Part shown: positions 21,240 to 30,982 of the stretch, piece after piece | Numbering within the stretch: position 1 is the first letter of the stretch | How the letters are laid out: every line of letters begins with the position of its first letter | Source: an uncultured Lachnospiraceae bacterium | Lineage (GTDB): Bacteria > Bacillota > Clostridia > Lachnospirales > Lachnospiraceae | Length of the DNA stretch: 64,000 bases | Direction: 5' to 3' | Assembly (NCBI GenBank): GCA_947586255.1 | Contig: CANPXP010000003.1 | Location: forward strand, 47,369 to 111,368 | Position numbers and translations under genes: made by a program | Notes under the pieces: model-generated | Seen by the model: only the letters and a program-made list of their open reading frames with translations | Database searches by the model: none | What the model was told of the DNA's origin: nothing

Positions 21240-21285
21240 GTGCGCTCGGCACAACCGTATACCGACAGATTGGGAGGAATATCGT

Positions 21286-22170
21286 ATGGCCAACGAGATC
21301 AGATGGCACACCCGCTTTTGCATCGGTGTGGATTCCATTGACAGAGCGCATGAGAGACTTTTTTCGATCGTGGGCAAGCTCATCGCGCTCAACGAGGATG
21401 AAGCCAAGCAGCAACACGCCTGCCGGGAAGGCATCAAATATTTCAAAAATTACGCTTTAAAGCACTTCGCCGAGGAGGAGGCTTACATGCACTCCATCGG
21501 TTATCCCGGTCTTGCCGTGCACAAAAGTCTGCACGACAACATGCGCGACGCGACGCTTCCCGCTCTCGAGGAGGAGCTGGAGGCGCAGAATTATTCCAAG
21601 GAGTCCGTGCGCCATTTCCTGGGCATCTGCATCGGCTGGCTGAACGCTCACATCATGATCGAAGACTACGCCATCACCGGCAAGGGAAACAGCAAGTGGG
21701 CGCAGACGGCGGCGGAAGACGAGACCGGCGCGTTGATCGGCGCGCTCGGCGGCTCTCTCGAAGCGATGTGCCACGCCGGCGTCCGGCTTGTCAGCAGGCG
21801 CTACGGCGGCGAGGACTTCTCCTCCGGCCAGACACTCTGCTACCGCCTGAGCTATCTCGCCAAGGACAAGTCGACCCTGCAGTTCTACTTCGTCTACGAG
21901 GAGTCGCTTGTGTTGAAAACGCTGAGCGATATTCTGGGGCAGGACTTCCCGCGGCTCGACCAGACCGCCTCCGCCGCCATGAAGATTCTGTCGGAGCAGC
22001 TCGCGGAGAAGCTGCGCCCGCACTTCATGCGTGAAAAAAAATATCTTCTGGAGCGGAGCGATCTCATGACGCTGGAACAGTTCGTCCGCACCTTCGACAA
22101 AGCCTACCCGCCCTACAGTCTCCTGTTCAGCGTGGAAGGCCGGGGTTACTGCGCTTTCTGCGCCCAGTGA
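21286..22170 (+). CDS. Bacteriohemerythrin with C-terminal CheX-like domain
   Basis: 294 residues. Residues 1-135 are a hemerythrin four-helix bundle with the di-iron ligands in place: an N-terminal His in DRAHERLF, HFAEEEAYM, HKSLH and HIMIED. Residues about 150-294 form a second domain (LQFYFVYEESLVLKTLSDIL and related blocks) whose strand-helix pattern resembles CheC/CheX phosphatases; this call is tentative. GGGAGG precedes the ATG. The gene follows a chemoreceptor and would let oxygen or redox state modulate chemotaxis. Hemerythrin identity is sure. Confidence 0.88.
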   Translation: MANEIRWHTRFCIGVDSIDRAHERLFSIVGKLIALNEDEAKQQHACREGIKYFKNYALKHFAEEEAYMHSIGYPGLAVHKSLHDNMRDATLPALEEELEAQNYSKESVRHFLGICIGWLNAHIMIEDYAITGKGNSKWAQTAAEDETGALIGALGGSLEAMCHAGVRLVSRRYGGEDFSSGQTLCYRLSYLAKDKSTLQFYFVYEESLVLKTLSDILGQDFPRLDQTASAAMKILSEQLAEKLRPHFMREKKYLLERSDLMTLEQFVRTFDKAYPPYSLLFSVEGRGYCAFCAQ

Positions 22171-22174
22171 CCGC

Positions 22175-23896
22175 TCAGAGCGGTATGCTCTCAGCGATGC
22201 ACAGGGCGCCGTAGCCGACCAGCGCATTCGGATAGTCCGTCTCGCCCCGGATTGGCCGCGCGCCTTTTCTCAGATAGGCTTTCACCTTCTCCCCGTACAG
22301 ATACGGGTCATTTCCCTCCACGATTCCCCACTGCATCAGAAGCGCCGCCGCGCCCGTCACGAAAGGCACGGCGAAGGAAGTGCCTGTCACGGCCGTATAG
22401 CCGCCGTCTCTGTCCGGCGCGGACACGCCCACGCCAGGGGCGACCAGATCCGGCTTCACGAAGGAGTCCGCCGCACGACCACCCGCCTGTGCCTGCCCCG
22501 GGTATCCCCGGCCGGAGAAATCCGCGTACGCCTCATAGACAGGATCGTACGCGCCCACCGTGACGACTCTGGAGGCCGTGGAGGGAATCGTCAGCGTCAC
22601 GTCCGGCGTCGGCTTCACGAAACGGGTACTCTCGTTTCTGACCGCCTCCGACGGCAGATAGAGCGTATAGCTGCCGGTCACCGTCCGGCGCGGCGCAAGC
22701 ACGAAGGTCCAGACGCCGCCGTCGATATATCTCTCTCCCTCATCGGGCAAAAAATCAAAATAGATCTCCTGTGCGGTCAGATAAGGCGCGGGCTCCCCGT
22801 TGTACAGGAGAATCTTCGTCCGTCCCAGACGCCCCACTTGTTTACCGGGCCGGTCAGTATCCACTGTCAGTGAATCTCCAGCAGGCGACACGAGTGTCAC
22901 TTCAAAGCGATCCACCCACTCCTTCCACAGCTGCACGCTCAGCCCCGTCTCGTAATTTCCGACCACCAGTTCCACCCGAGCCGTCTCCGACACGGCGCTT
23001 CCGCTCACATGTCCTCCCGACGCCCCCTCGTTGCCGCTTCCGACACATATGACATTCCTGCCGATCTCGGCAACGTTATCCAGAAACCGCTCCAGCAGGG
23101 ACGTCCCGTTGTGCGCGCCGTAAGTGTTGCCGAAACTCAGGTTGATCGCCACCGGCATCTGCAGCTCCGCCGCCTTATTGACTATATAAGTCAGTGCCCG
23201 CATCAGCTCTGTCGTCCGCGGGAACGAATCCGCCCGCGGCGTGCCGAGCCGCACAATGAGCAGTTCGCTCTCCCTGGCGATGCCGGCGCTGCCGTCCGCG
23301 CCGCTCCCTGCTGCGATGCCGGCCACCGCCGTGCCGTGACCGGTGACGTCGATGCTCGGCACAATCCGCTGTGCCAGTTGTCTGCTGCCCGTAAGAAGGG
23401 CCTCGTCGATCTGCGCACCGGTGAACTCTCTGCCGAGCACCTGATCCCACAAGTACCGGATGCGCGTCGTCCCGTCATCCCTACGAAAATCCCGATTCCA
23501 ATAGCTGATGCCGGAATCGATGACCGCGACCAGCACGCCCCGCCCTGTCAGTTTCCCGTACAGTCCGCCTCCCGGCGCATAGCAGGAAGCCGCGCTGCCT
23601 GCAGCCTCCGAGAAGAAAAGCCTTTTGGGTTTCTCCACATACTCAATCTGCTCCGCGGACGCAAGCAGCCCCATCTCTGACTCCGGCACGGTCAGAATCG
23701 CATAGCCGGCAATCAGCTCCTCCGCCCGGATCCCCCGCGCGGTCAGTTCCGCCAGCGAGCCGTGATATTTCACGATCACCTCCCACGACCTCTCCTCCTC
23801 GCTGTACCCCACATTCAGCTCCGGCGAGCGCGCCCGCTCCGCAGCCGGCGTATCCAGCGCAAGATTCAACAGATTTTCGTTCTTCTGCGAGTCCAT
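22175..23896 (-). CDS. Subtilisin-family serine protease, CspB-like
   Basis: 573 residues, an S8 peptidase with the clostridial Csp/Bsp layout: a prodomain (about 30-95), catalytic Asp127 in VAVIDSGIS, His187 in DVTGHGTAVAG, an inserted jellyroll-type domain (about 300-430) and catalytic Ser near 507 in TGTSFAVPFVTGAA. All three catalytic residues are present. No signal peptide. Relatives include germination proteases that activate the SleC cortex hydrolase, and cytoplasmic or surface proteases. Start at MDSQKNEN (23896), with GGGAGGGGG upstream. It converges on the hemerythrin gene with a 4-base gap. Confidence 0.92.
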   Translation of the reverse strand: MDSQKNENLLNLALDTPAAERARSPELNVGYSEEERSWEVIVKYHGSLAELTARGIRAEELIAGYAILTVPESEMGLLASAEQIEYVEKPKRLFFSEAAGSAASCYAPGGGLYGKLTGRGVLVAVIDSGISYWNRDFRRDDGTTRIRYLWDQVLGREFTGAQIDEALLTGSRQLAQRIVPSIDVTGHGTAVAGIAAGSGADGSAGIARESELLIVRLGTPRADSFPRTTELMRALTYIVNKAAELQMPVAINLSFGNTYGAHNGTSLLERFLDNVAEIGRNVICVGSGNEGASGGHVSGSAVSETARVELVVGNYETGLSVQLWKEWVDRFEVTLVSPAGDSLTVDTDRPGKQVGRLGRTKILLYNGEPAPYLTAQEIYFDFLPDEGERYIDGGVWTFVLAPRRTVTGSYTLYLPSEAVRNESTRFVKPTPDVTLTIPSTASRVVTVGAYDPVYEAYADFSGRGYPGQAQAGGRAADSFVKPDLVAPGVGVSAPDRDGGYTAVTGTSFAVPFVTGAAALLMQWGIVEGNDPYLYGEKVKAYLRKGARPIRGETDYPNALVGYGALCIAESIPL

Positions 23897-23964
23897 GTTA
23901 CCCCCTCCCACATGACAGCGGCCGTTTTATTATCAGCCTATGTCAAAATAGGAAAAAAGTCACT

Positions 23965-23994
23965 TTGACGCGGCTCTTCCGTTCATGTTAAGAT
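23965..23994 (+). promoter_or_regulatory. Predicted promoter of the AraC regulator
   Basis: TTGACG (23965-23970) and TAAGAT (23989-23994), 18 bases apart, about 30 bases before the ATG. Divergent from the subtilase gene. Confidence 0.55.
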
Positions 23995-24025
23995 AAAAAA
24001 AATAACGGGAAAGGAGAGTAAGATC

Positions 24026-25078
24026 ATGCAGACAGCAACAAACACCGAGACAGTATCGCACACGATTCCAAAGACAGCAGATTCCGGCGATCCGCTCTCC
24101 ATTGACCAGCCAAGTCATCCTGCTTTGGAGTTCTCACGGGACGGCGCCTACGGCGATCCGCACACGCCGACCGGCATCGGTTCCCTGGATTATCCCGTCA
24201 GCGTCTTCTTTCTGGACCTGCACGAATCCTATATGAACAGAATCCGCTGGCACTGGCACGAGGAGATGGAGGTGCTGATCATCAACGACGGCCTCGCGGA
24301 GGTGTCCACCGACGACGGTTCCTACACGCTGAAGCCCGGTCAGGGAATCATCATCAACCAGAACGTCATGCACTCCATCTTCTCGCAGAATCACGAGAAC
24401 TGTACGTTCTACTCCCTGGTGTTCCACCCCGATTTTCTGTTCGGGCACAAAAACAGCTACCTGCAGGCGCAGTTCCTGCTGCCGGTGCAGAGTTTCCGTC
24501 TGTTCAAGGTCCTCGTTCTGGACGAGGCCAACGCATGGCACGAGCGCATGCTGGACGCCGTCAACGACACGATCGCCGTCAACGTGACGAAGCCTTTCGG
24601 GTATGAAATTGCCTCCAAGGGACACTTATGCCGGTTCTGGTCGGAATTGATTGTGAAACTGCCGCAGCTCAAGACCGCGCCGCCGCCCCATGTATCCCTG
24701 GACGAACAGCGGGTGAAGGAAGCCATGCTCTTTATCCGCACGCATCACGCCGAACCGATCTCCTTAGATGAGATCGCCGACAGCGTGCACATCAGCAAGA
24801 GCGAGTGCTGCCGCTGCTTCGCGCGCACTCTGCAGATGACGCCTTTTGAATATCTGATGAAATACCGCATCTTCGAGGCCACCAAACAGTTGATGGCTCA
24901 CCCCGACGATCCCATATCCATCTCGGATCTGGCCTTGTCGGTCGGGTTTAATAACACTAGTTATTTTAATAAAGTCTTCAAGAAATTCCTGGGCTGCACG
25001 CCCTCCTACTATCGGGCCCACAAGGTACCCGCCGCCGGGCGCAAGGACAACGGCCCGTTTGACGTGCCTGCCCCGTAA
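24026..25078 (+). CDS. AraC-family transcriptional regulator with cupin sensor domain
   Basis: 350 residues. N-terminal cupin (about 50-150) with RIRWHWHEEMEVLIINDG and PGQGIIINQNVMHSIF, a sugar-sensing pattern; C-terminal double helix-turn-helix (about 225-330) with ISLDEIADSVHISKSECCRC and ISDLALSVGFNNTSYFNKVF. Such regulators usually activate carbohydrate genes, often adjacent, but no sugar operon is beside this one. GGAAAGGAG precedes the ATG. It converges on nth with an 18-base gap and no visible terminator. Confidence 0.93.
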   Translation: MQTATNTETVSHTIPKTADSGDPLSIDQPSHPALEFSRDGAYGDPHTPTGIGSLDYPVSVFFLDLHESYMNRIRWHWHEEMEVLIINDGLAEVSTDDGSYTLKPGQGIIINQNVMHSIFSQNHENCTFYSLVFHPDFLFGHKNSYLQAQFLLPVQSFRLFKVLVLDEANAWHERMLDAVNDTIAVNVTKPFGYEIASKGHLCRFWSELIVKLPQLKTAPPPHVSLDEQRVKEAMLFIRTHHAEPISLDEIADSVHISKSECCRCFARTLQMTPFEYLMKYRIFEATKQLMAHPDDPISISDLALSVGFNNTSYFNKVFKKFLGCTPSYYRAHKVPAAGRKDNGPFDVPAP

Positions 25079-25096
25079 CGCCGCCTCAGGGCCGCG

Positions 25097-25744
25097 CTAT
25101 CCCTTATGCTTGACGCCGTGCTGTCTGCAGATATCCCGCAGGCAGCATTTTTCACAGAAGGGGGCCGTGCGCGCCGTGCAGACCTCCCTGCCGTGCCACA
25201 CGAGCCTGTGGCAAAAATCGTTGCCCTCCTCGGGCGGAATCAGCTTCCAGAGTGCCATCTCCACCTTCTTCGGCTCCTTGACGTCGTCCACCAGGCCGAT
25301 GCGGTTGCTGAGACGGATGCAGTGGGTGTCCGTCACGATGGCCGGCTTGCCGAACACGTCTCCCATAATGAGGTTGGCGCTCTTCCTGCCCACGCCGGGC
25401 AGCTTCAGAAGCTCGTCAAAATCGTCCGGCACTCTGCCGTCGTACTTTTCCTGCAGCATCTTCATGCAGGCGCTGATATCGCGCGCCTTGCTTCTGCCCA
25501 GCCCGCAGGGATGCACGATCCGCTCGATTTCCTCCACGGGCGCCGCCGCCAGGGAAGCCACGTCGGGAAATTTTTCATACAGCTTCTCCACCACCACGTT
25601 GACTCTGGCGTCGGTGCACTGCGCCGCCAGACGCACACTGACGAGCAGTTTCCACGCCTGGTCGTACTCCAGAGAGCAGCTCACGTCGGGATATTCTTCT
25701 TTCAGGCGGTCGATTACCGCCAGTGCCAGCTCTTTTTTTCTCAT
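25097..25744 (-). CDS. nth: Endonuclease III (DNA glycosylase/AP lyase)
   Basis: Base-excision repair enzyme for oxidised pyrimidines. 215 residues. The helix-hairpin-helix LPGVGRKSANLIMG carries the catalytic Lys, VTDTHCIRLSNR carries the catalytic Asp, and a four-Cys iron-sulfur motif lies at the end. The spacing is C-x7-C-x2-C-x5-C, one residue longer in the first gap than the E. coli form. GAGGTG precedes the ATG. It follows prfA at a distance of about 80 bases that contains a partial duplication of the prfA 3' end. Confidence 0.96.
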   Translation of the reverse strand: MRKKELALAVIDRLKEEYPDVSCSLEYDQAWKLLVSVRLAAQCTDARVNVVVEKLYEKFPDVASLAAAPVEEIERIVHPCGLGRSKARDISACMKMLQEKYDGRVPDDFDELLKLPGVGRKSANLIMGDVFGKPAIVTDTHCIRLSNRIGLVDDVKEPKKVEMALWKLIPPEEGNDFCHRLVWHGREVCTARTAPFCEKCCLRDICRQHGVKHKG

Positions 25745-25772
25745 CGTTCACCTCATCCGGGCACGTTTAGGA

Positions 25773-25861
25773 TTCATTCATCTTGGAAAGTTTCGCCGCC
25801 TGGGATCTGTGCAGATCAGGCATATCTACGCTTCATTCATCTTGGAAAGTTTCGCCGCCTG
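25773..25861. repeat. Direct duplication of the prfA 3' end
   Basis: Two identical 30-base copies lie at 25773-25802 and 25832-25861, 59 bases apart. The second encodes the last residues of PrfA ([11 protein letters not shown]); the first would encode [11 protein letters not shown] plus a stop in another frame. Similarity continues weakly beyond the identical part (GATCTGTGCAGATCAGG against GATCTGCTGCGATGCAGG). Confidence 0.85.
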
Positions 25862-26902
25862 ATCTGCTGCGATGCAGGCGTCGATGATCTCCTGAATGTC
25901 ACCGTCCATCACCTTGTCCAACTTGTACAGCGTCAGGTTGATGCGGTGGTCGGTGACGCGCCCCTGCGGGAAATTGTAGGTTCTGATCTTCTCGGAGCGG
26001 TCGCCCGTGCCGATCTGGCTCCTGCGCAGCTCCGCCTCCGCGTCGTGCCGCTGCTGCTGCTCCAGGTCGTACAGCTTCGCCTTCAGCAGTGCGAAAGCCT
26101 TCGCCTTGTTCTGGATCTGCGACTTCTCCGTCTGACTGTAAATCACGATCCCCGTGGGATAGTGAGTCAGACGCACGGCGGAATCCGTGGTGTTGACGCA
26201 CTGACCGCCGTTGCCGGAGGCTCTCATGACATCTATCCGGATATCCTTGTCCTCGATCACGATGTCGATGTCGTCATCCACCTCGGGCATCACGGCCACG
26301 CTGATCGTGGAAGTGTGAATGCGCCCGCCGCTCTCCGTCTCCGGCACGCGCTGTACGCGGTGTACGCCGCTCTCGTACTTGAGCACGGAGTACGCGCCCT
26401 GCCCGTCCACCGTGAAGGTGACGCTCTTCATGCCGCCGATACCGATCTCCTCGGCCTCCACAGTGTCCACCTTCCAGCGTCTGCTCTCCGCGTAGTGCAC
26501 GTACATGCGGTAGATTTCCGCCGCGAAGAGCGCCGCCTCGTCGCCGCCCGCGCCCGCGCGGATCTCCACGATCACATTTTTCTCGTCGTTGGGATCCTTC
26601 GGCAAAAGCAGGATCTTCAGCTCATGCTCCAGCTCCTCCACGCGCTTCTTCGCGCCGGCCAGCTCCTCCTTCAGCATCTCCCGCATCTCGCCGTCGGACT
26701 CGCCCTCCAGCATGGAGAGAGAATCTTCGATATCCTGATTGCACTTCCTGTATTCCCGGTAAGCCTCCACGATAGGCGTCAAATCGCTCTGCTCCTTCAT
26801 CAGCACGCGGAACCGCTCCTGATTGTCCGCCACCGCCGGCTCACTCAGCTCATTCATGATCTCCTCGTATTTTCTCAGCAAATCTTCCAACTTATCAAAC
26901 AT
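25826..26902 (-). CDS. prfA: Peptide chain release factor 1
   Basis: Recognises UAA and UAG stop codons and triggers peptide release. 358 residues. It has the GGQ loop ([18 protein letters not shown]; note Cys where H is usual after GGQ), the PxT-type anticodon region and the RF-1 domain ([16 protein letters not shown]). Start at MFDKLEDLL (26902), with GGAGGGAAAT upstream, overlapping the prmC end by 8 bases. PrmC methylates this GGQ glutamine, so the coupling is functional as well as positional. Confidence 0.97.
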   Translation of the reverse strand: MFDKLEDLLRKYEEIMNELSEPAVADNQERFRVLMKEQSDLTPIVEAYREYRKCNQDIEDSLSMLEGESDGEMREMLKEELAGAKKRVEELEHELKILLLPKDPNDEKNVIVEIRAGAGGDEAALFAAEIYRMYVHYAESRRWKVDTVEAEEIGIGGMKSVTFTVDGQGAYSVLKYESGVHRVQRVPETESGGRIHTSTISVAVMPEVDDDIDIVIEDKDIRIDVMRASGNGGQCVNTTDSAVRLTHYPTGIVIYSQTEKSQIQNKAKAFALLKAKLYDLEQQQRHDAEAELRRSQIGTGDRSEKIRTYNFPQGRVTDHRINLTLYKLDKVMDGDIQEIIDACIAADQAAKLSKMNEA

Positions 26903-27773
26903 ATTTCCCTCCGCACACGACCCTGTCAAGACCCGCGTAATCCCTGATGACTTCGATCTCCCTGTATCCCGCCTCTTCCATCAGAAGGCGCACGCTCTCC
27001 CCCTGGTCATAACCGATCTCCAGAAAAAGCATACCGCCGCCTTGCAAAAACCTGCCCGCCTGCCCGATGATCTGGCGGTAAAAAAACAATCCATCCTCAT
27101 GCCCGTCCAGCGCCGTCCGCGGTTCATGTTCCCGCACCTCCGGCATCAGAGATTCGATAACGGATGTTTTGATATAGGGCGGATTGGAGACGATGATATC
27201 AAACCGATCGCTCTCGTCCATCCCTGTGAAAAGATCTCCCTGCCGCAGCGTCACACGCATACTGTCCAGAGCCTGCGCGCCCAGAATCCGCTCCGCGTTG
27301 GCGCGTGCAACCGACAGCGCCTCCTCGGACACATCGACGCCGACGCCGGTGCAGCCGTTGGAGTAGCGCAGGAGACTAAACAAGATACAGCCCGAACCGG
27401 TACACATATCCAGTATGCGCATGCCGTCGTGCAGATGCCGCAGCACCTCCTCCGCAAGCACCTCCGTATCCTGCCGCGGAATCAGCACTTTTTCATTGAC
27501 CACAAAAGTCAAACCCATGAAATCCTGTTCGCCTGTAATATACTGCAGCGGCACGCGCGCCCTGCGTCTGCCGACGGCGTCGGCGTATCGGTCATACTCC
27601 TCACGGGATACGCCGCGATCCCCGTGGGCGAGCAACGTATTGCGATCCGTTCCCAGACACCATTCCAACAGCAGCCTCGCGTCCGTATCCGCCTCCCCGA
27701 CGCCGGCCGCCCTCAGTTCTTCGCATCCCTGCCGGAAGAGTTCCGCATAAGTCTGTTTTTCATTATATATCAT
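26895..27773 (-). CDS. prmC: Release factor glutamine methyltransferase
   Basis: N5-glutamine methyltransferase that modifies the GGQ motif of release factors with SAM. 292 residues: N-terminal helical release-factor-binding domain, SAM-binding [16 protein letters not shown], and catalytic NPPY in [14 protein letters not shown] near residue 193. It overlaps both neighbours (DUF1385 gene by 11 bases, prfA by 8), so DUF1385-prmC-prfA is one tightly coupled unit. Confidence 0.97.
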   Translation of the reverse strand: MIYNEKQTYAELFRQGCEELRAAGVGEADTDARLLLEWCLGTDRNTLLAHGDRGVSREEYDRYADAVGRRRARVPLQYITGEQDFMGLTFVVNEKVLIPRQDTEVLAEEVLRHLHDGMRILDMCTGSGCILFSLLRYSNGCTGVGVDVSEEALSVARANAERILGAQALDSMRVTLRQGDLFTGMDESDRFDIIVSNPPYIKTSVIESLMPEVREHEPRTALDGHEDGLFFYRQIIGQAGRFLQGGGMLFLEIGYDQGESVRLLMEEAGYREIEVIRDYAGLDRVVCGGKYV

Positions 27774-28827
27774 GTGTTATTCCCGTTGTGTCGTCGCTTT
27801 CGCCTTCTTCGTCGTCCTCATGCGGCTCGTCATCATCGTCGTCATCGTACGGCTCGTCGTCATCCCGCAGCCAGGAATCGTCCACCTCATAGCCAAACGC
27901 CTCGTACAGGTAGGCTTTCCAGTCGAAGACGGCTTCCACGGCGGCGATCGCCACCTCCACCATGCTCTCGTCGGGTTCCCTGGTCGTCAGCCTCTGCATC
28001 CACATGCCCGGCGCCGAAATGATCCGCACTAGAAAATTATTGCTCCTGCCCGCCAGCCGTATGATCTCATAGGAAATACCAGCAATCACCGGGATCAGCG
28101 CGATGCGCAGCAGCACGCGGTACACCGGATTTTCCACCCGGATAAAAAAGAAGAGCACCACGCTCACCAGCATGACGAACAGTATGAAGCTCGTACCGCA
28201 GCGCTTGTGCTGCTTGGAACTTTTCATGACGTTCTTCACGGTCAGCGGGCGCCCCTTTTCAATGCAGTTGATGCACTTGTGCTCCGCGCCGTGATACCGG
28301 TAGAGCCTCCTGATATCCTTCATCAGAGAGATGGCGAGCACATAACACACAAAAATCACAATGCGCAGCACGCCCTCGATGATCGCCAGAAAAGAGGCGC
28401 TCCTGATATAATCCTCAAAGAGGGAGGTGATAAAATAGGGCAGCACCATAAAGATGCCGATGGCCAGAACGAAGGACAGAATCATGGCCACCGTGCCAAA
28501 CACCTTGTCCGCCTGACTCTTCAGCGCCTTATCAGAAGTCTGTCCGCTTTCCCGCTTCCCATCCTCTTCCTCGTAGAAGGAGGCCGAATAATTCAGGCTT
28601 CTCATGCCCAGGAGCAGGGAGTCCGCAAACTGAAAAACGCCGCGGATAAACGGCAGATTCAGGACTTTGCTGCCATCGGCGACGCTGACATAGTGCTCCA
28701 CCTCGACCTCGATCTCTCCGTCCGGCTTCCTGACAGCCACGGCATACTGATCCTTGTTTTTCATCATAACGCCTTCCAGAACCGCCTGTCCGCCGATTCC
28801 GGAATATCTCGTCTTCTTTTTGCCCAT
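27763..28827 (-). CDS. DUF1385 membrane protein (YqhQ-like)
   Basis: 354 residues. The conserved N-terminus GIGGQAVLEGVMMKN and the block LYRYHGAEHKCINCIE identify DUF1385. Four to five membrane helices lie at about 105-130, 140-165, 215-235 and 240-260. The C-terminus is a run of about 40 Asp/Glu residues. The family is nearly always next to prmC and prfA in Firmicutes; its biochemical function is not established. GAGAGGAAG precedes the ATG. Confidence 0.92.
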   Translation of the reverse strand: MGKKKTRYSGIGGQAVLEGVMMKNKDQYAVAVRKPDGEIEVEVEHYVSVADGSKVLNLPFIRGVFQFADSLLLGMRSLNYSASFYEEEDGKRESGQTSDKALKSQADKVFGTVAMILSFVLAIGIFMVLPYFITSLFEDYIRSASFLAIIEGVLRIVIFVCYVLAISLMKDIRRLYRYHGAEHKCINCIEKGRPLTVKNVMKSSKQHKRCGTSFILFVMLVSVVLFFFIRVENPVYRVLLRIALIPVIAGISYEIIRLAGRSNNFLVRIISAPGMWMQRLTTREPDESMVEVAIAAVEAVFDWKAYLYEAFGYEVDDSWLRDDDEPYDDDDDDEPHEDDEEGESDDTTGITHDI

Positions 28828-28926
28828 ACGCGCTTCCTCTCATTGCCCGCTCATAAGCTCTCCGGAACTGCCCTGCGTGCAAGCACGCCGGCAGCTCCGC
28901 AGGCTTCCGACTCTGCTTATTCGCGC

Positions 28927-28955
28927 AAAAAAAGGCTGAGGTGTGCACCTCAACC
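28927..28955 (-). terminator. Intrinsic terminator after rpmE
   Basis: On the minus strand a 10-bp stem (GGTTGAGGTG/CACCTCAGCC with one G-T pair, 28934-28955) is followed by seven T. It lies 15 bases after the rpmE stop. Confidence 0.9.
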
Positions 28956-28969
28956 TTTCCGTACAGAAC

Positions 28970-29176
28970 TTATTTGCTTTCCACACCGTACTTCTTGTTA
29001 AACTTATCAATACGTCCGCGGGCCTGTGCCGCCTTCTGCTGTCCCGTATAGAACGAATGGCATTTGGAGCAGACCTCGACGTGAATCTCGGGCTTGGTCG
29101 ACCCTGTCACGAATGTGTTGCCGCAGTTGCAGGTTACGGTTGCCTGATAGTACTCAGGATGGATTCCTTCTTTCAT
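28970..29176 (-). CDS. rpmE: Ribosomal protein bL31, zinc-binding form
   Basis: 68 residues starting [20 protein letters not shown]. CxC (about 16-18) and CxxC (about 36-39) make it the zinc-containing form, and HSFYTGQQK is the standard C-terminal motif. Start placed at the ATG at 29176, six bases after AGAGGTG; a GTG three codons upstream is in frame. Own promoter and strong terminator, so monocistronic. Confidence 0.97.
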   Translation of the reverse strand: MKEGIHPEYYQATVTCNCGNTFVTGSTKPEIHVEVCSKCHSFYTGQQKAAQARGRIDKFNKKYGVESK

Positions 29177-29270
29177 CTCTCTCACCTCTTCTTATCTTAT
29201 ACACGAAAATAAACAGACGTTTCCGCCGTACCTTTTCCTCATGATGCCGCCGCAGACCGACAGCTTTTAC

Positions 29271-29299
29271 ATTGTAGCACAGGCACAGCGCGTATGCAA
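29271..29299 (-). promoter_or_regulatory. Predicted promoter of rpmE
   Basis: TTGCAT (29294-29299) and TACAAT (29271-29276) on the minus strand with a 17-base spacer. The leader to the ATG is about 90 bases; bL31 leaders are often autoregulated, but no specific structure is claimed. Confidence 0.7.
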
Positions 29300-29306
29300 G
29301 TCCTTT

Positions 29307-30656
29307 TTATAAAAATTTCATCTTCTTTACCATATTGACAAACTCGAAATTGCTCCTCGTCCTCGCGAACATATCCAAGACTTTCTCCACCGCCTCGTCC
29401 GCTTTCATGCCGTTCAGGGCCTTGCGGATAATGTTGATGGCCTCCAGCTCGTCGGGAGACAGCAGGAGATCTTCTCTTCTCGTGCTGGACTTCGGGATGT
29501 CGATCGCGGGGAAGACGCGCTTCTCGGACAGCTTGCGGTCCAGCACCATCTCCATGTTGCCGGTTCCCTTGAACTCCTCGTAGACCACATCGTCCATCTT
29601 GCTGCCCGTCTCCACCAGCGCCGTGGCGAGGATCGTCAGGCTGCCGCCCTCCCGCATATTGCGCGCCGCGCCGAAGAACCGCTTCGGCATGTGCAGCGCC
29701 GCCGGATCCAGACCGCCTGAGAGCGTGCGGCCGCTGGGCGGCACCACCAGGTTGTAGGCTCTCGTCAGACGGGTGATGCTGTCCAGCAGCACCACGACGT
29801 CCCGGCCGTGCTCCACGAGGCGCTTCGCGCGCTCGATCACCATCTCGGACACCCTCTTGTGGTGCTCCGGCAGCTCGTCGAAGGTAGAGTAGATAACTTC
29901 CACGTTCGGCCCCTCAATCGCTTCCTTGATGTCCGTCACCTCCTCCGGCCGCTCATCGATCAGCAGAATGATCAGATGGGCGTCCCGCGCCGTCTTCGTG
30001 ATGGACTTCGCGACTTCCTTTAACAGCGTTGTCTTACCTGCCTTCGGCGGGGACACGATCATACCTCTCTGTCCCTTGCCGACCGGACTCATCAGATCCA
30101 TGATACGCATGGCCGCCGACGCTCCCGGCACCTCCAGCTTCAGGCGCTCGTTCGGAAAGATCGGCGTCAGGTCCTCGAAATTCGGCCTGCGCATGGCAAT
30201 CTCCGGCGGATACCCATTGATCGACTTGACATAGAGGAGGGCGCTGAACTTCTCATTCTGTGTCTTCACCCTCGTATTTCCCTCTAAAATATCACCTGTT
30301 TTCAAACCAAAACGGCGTATCTGGCTGGGCGCCACATAGACGTCGTTCTCGCCCGGCAGATAATTCTCGCAGCGGATAAAACCGAAGCCGTCGCTCATGA
30401 CCTCCAGAATGCCGCTGGCCGTTATGCCGCTGTCCAGCTCTGCGGGAAACCGCTCTTCCTCGGCGTTCTCTCTCTTCGGAGGCGGCACCAGAGACTTCAC
30501 GGCGACCTCCTTGCCCTCCGCCCTGTCCTTCTCGTCCTCCTTGAGCATCGCCTCCACGACTTCCGATTTCTTCATGGTCGACGTTCCCTTGATACCTCTG
30601 CTCTTCGCAATCGCCTTCAGATCAGCGAGCGCCAATGACTCATACTTTTCTCTCAT
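29307..30656 (-). CDS. rho: Transcription termination factor Rho
   Basis: Hexameric RNA helicase. 449 residues. N-terminal Rho-N helix domain ([17 protein letters not shown]), a charged linker, the RNA-binding cold-shock domain ([15 protein letters not shown]), and the ATPase with Walker [12 protein letters not shown] near 190 and [12 protein letters not shown]. Start at MREKYESL (30656), with AGGAGGAAAG upstream. The rpmE promoter begins just behind its stop without a terminator between them. Confidence 0.98.
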   Translation of the reverse strand: MREKYESLALADLKAIAKSRGIKGTSTMKKSEVVEAMLKEDEKDRAEGKEVAVKSLVPPPKRENAEEERFPAELDSGITASGILEVMSDGFGFIRCENYLPGENDVYVAPSQIRRFGLKTGDILEGNTRVKTQNEKFSALLYVKSINGYPPEIAMRRPNFEDLTPIFPNERLKLEVPGASAAMRIMDLMSPVGKGQRGMIVSPPKAGKTTLLKEVAKSITKTARDAHLIILLIDERPEEVTDIKEAIEGPNVEVIYSTFDELPEHHKRVSEMVIERAKRLVEHGRDVVVLLDSITRLTRAYNLVVPPSGRTLSGGLDPAALHMPKRFFGAARNMREGGSLTILATALVETGSKMDDVVYEEFKGTGNMEMVLDRKLSEKRVFPAIDIPKSSTRREDLLLSPDELEAINIIRKALNGMKADEAVEKVLDMFARTRSNFEFVNMVKKMKFL

Positions 30657-30982
30657 ACTTTCCTCCTGCATTTTTTCGGATTGTCTTCTATAGATAATAC
30701 CTGCATAAACACCTGTATGTATACATTCTTTCGTCTAGGGATTTAATACCTGATGTGCTATCCGAAATGAATCCGCTTTGTTATCGCATATTATACACTA
30801 TCTTCTCTGAAAAGAAAAGCATTTTTCACGAAGAAGTCACATTTTATCCCCGAGAAATTTATTGCAGAGAAATTCCAAATATTATATGATAGGAGAGCGA
30901 GGTCATAAAAATATGCTTATGCGCCCGGAAATCACTATAAATTAAATCTTTATTTAATAAATCAAAGGAAATGAGGTGTCCC
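30657..30982. promoter_or_regulatory. Divergent intergenic region between rho and malic enzyme
   Basis: 326 bases, AT-rich, with no gene that I can support. Minus strand: TATAAT (30790-30795) is a good -10 for rho with a poor -35, leaving a leader of about 130 bases. Plus strand: TTGCAG (30862-30867) and TATGAT (30885-30890), 17 bases apart, form a clear promoter for the malic enzyme gene. Confidence 0.65.

Noticed and set aside
28860..28900. Palindromic stretch GCGTGC-AA-GCACGC between rpmE and the DUF1385 gene as a second terminator
   Set aside because: There is no T run on either side; the true rpmE terminator is at 28927-28955.
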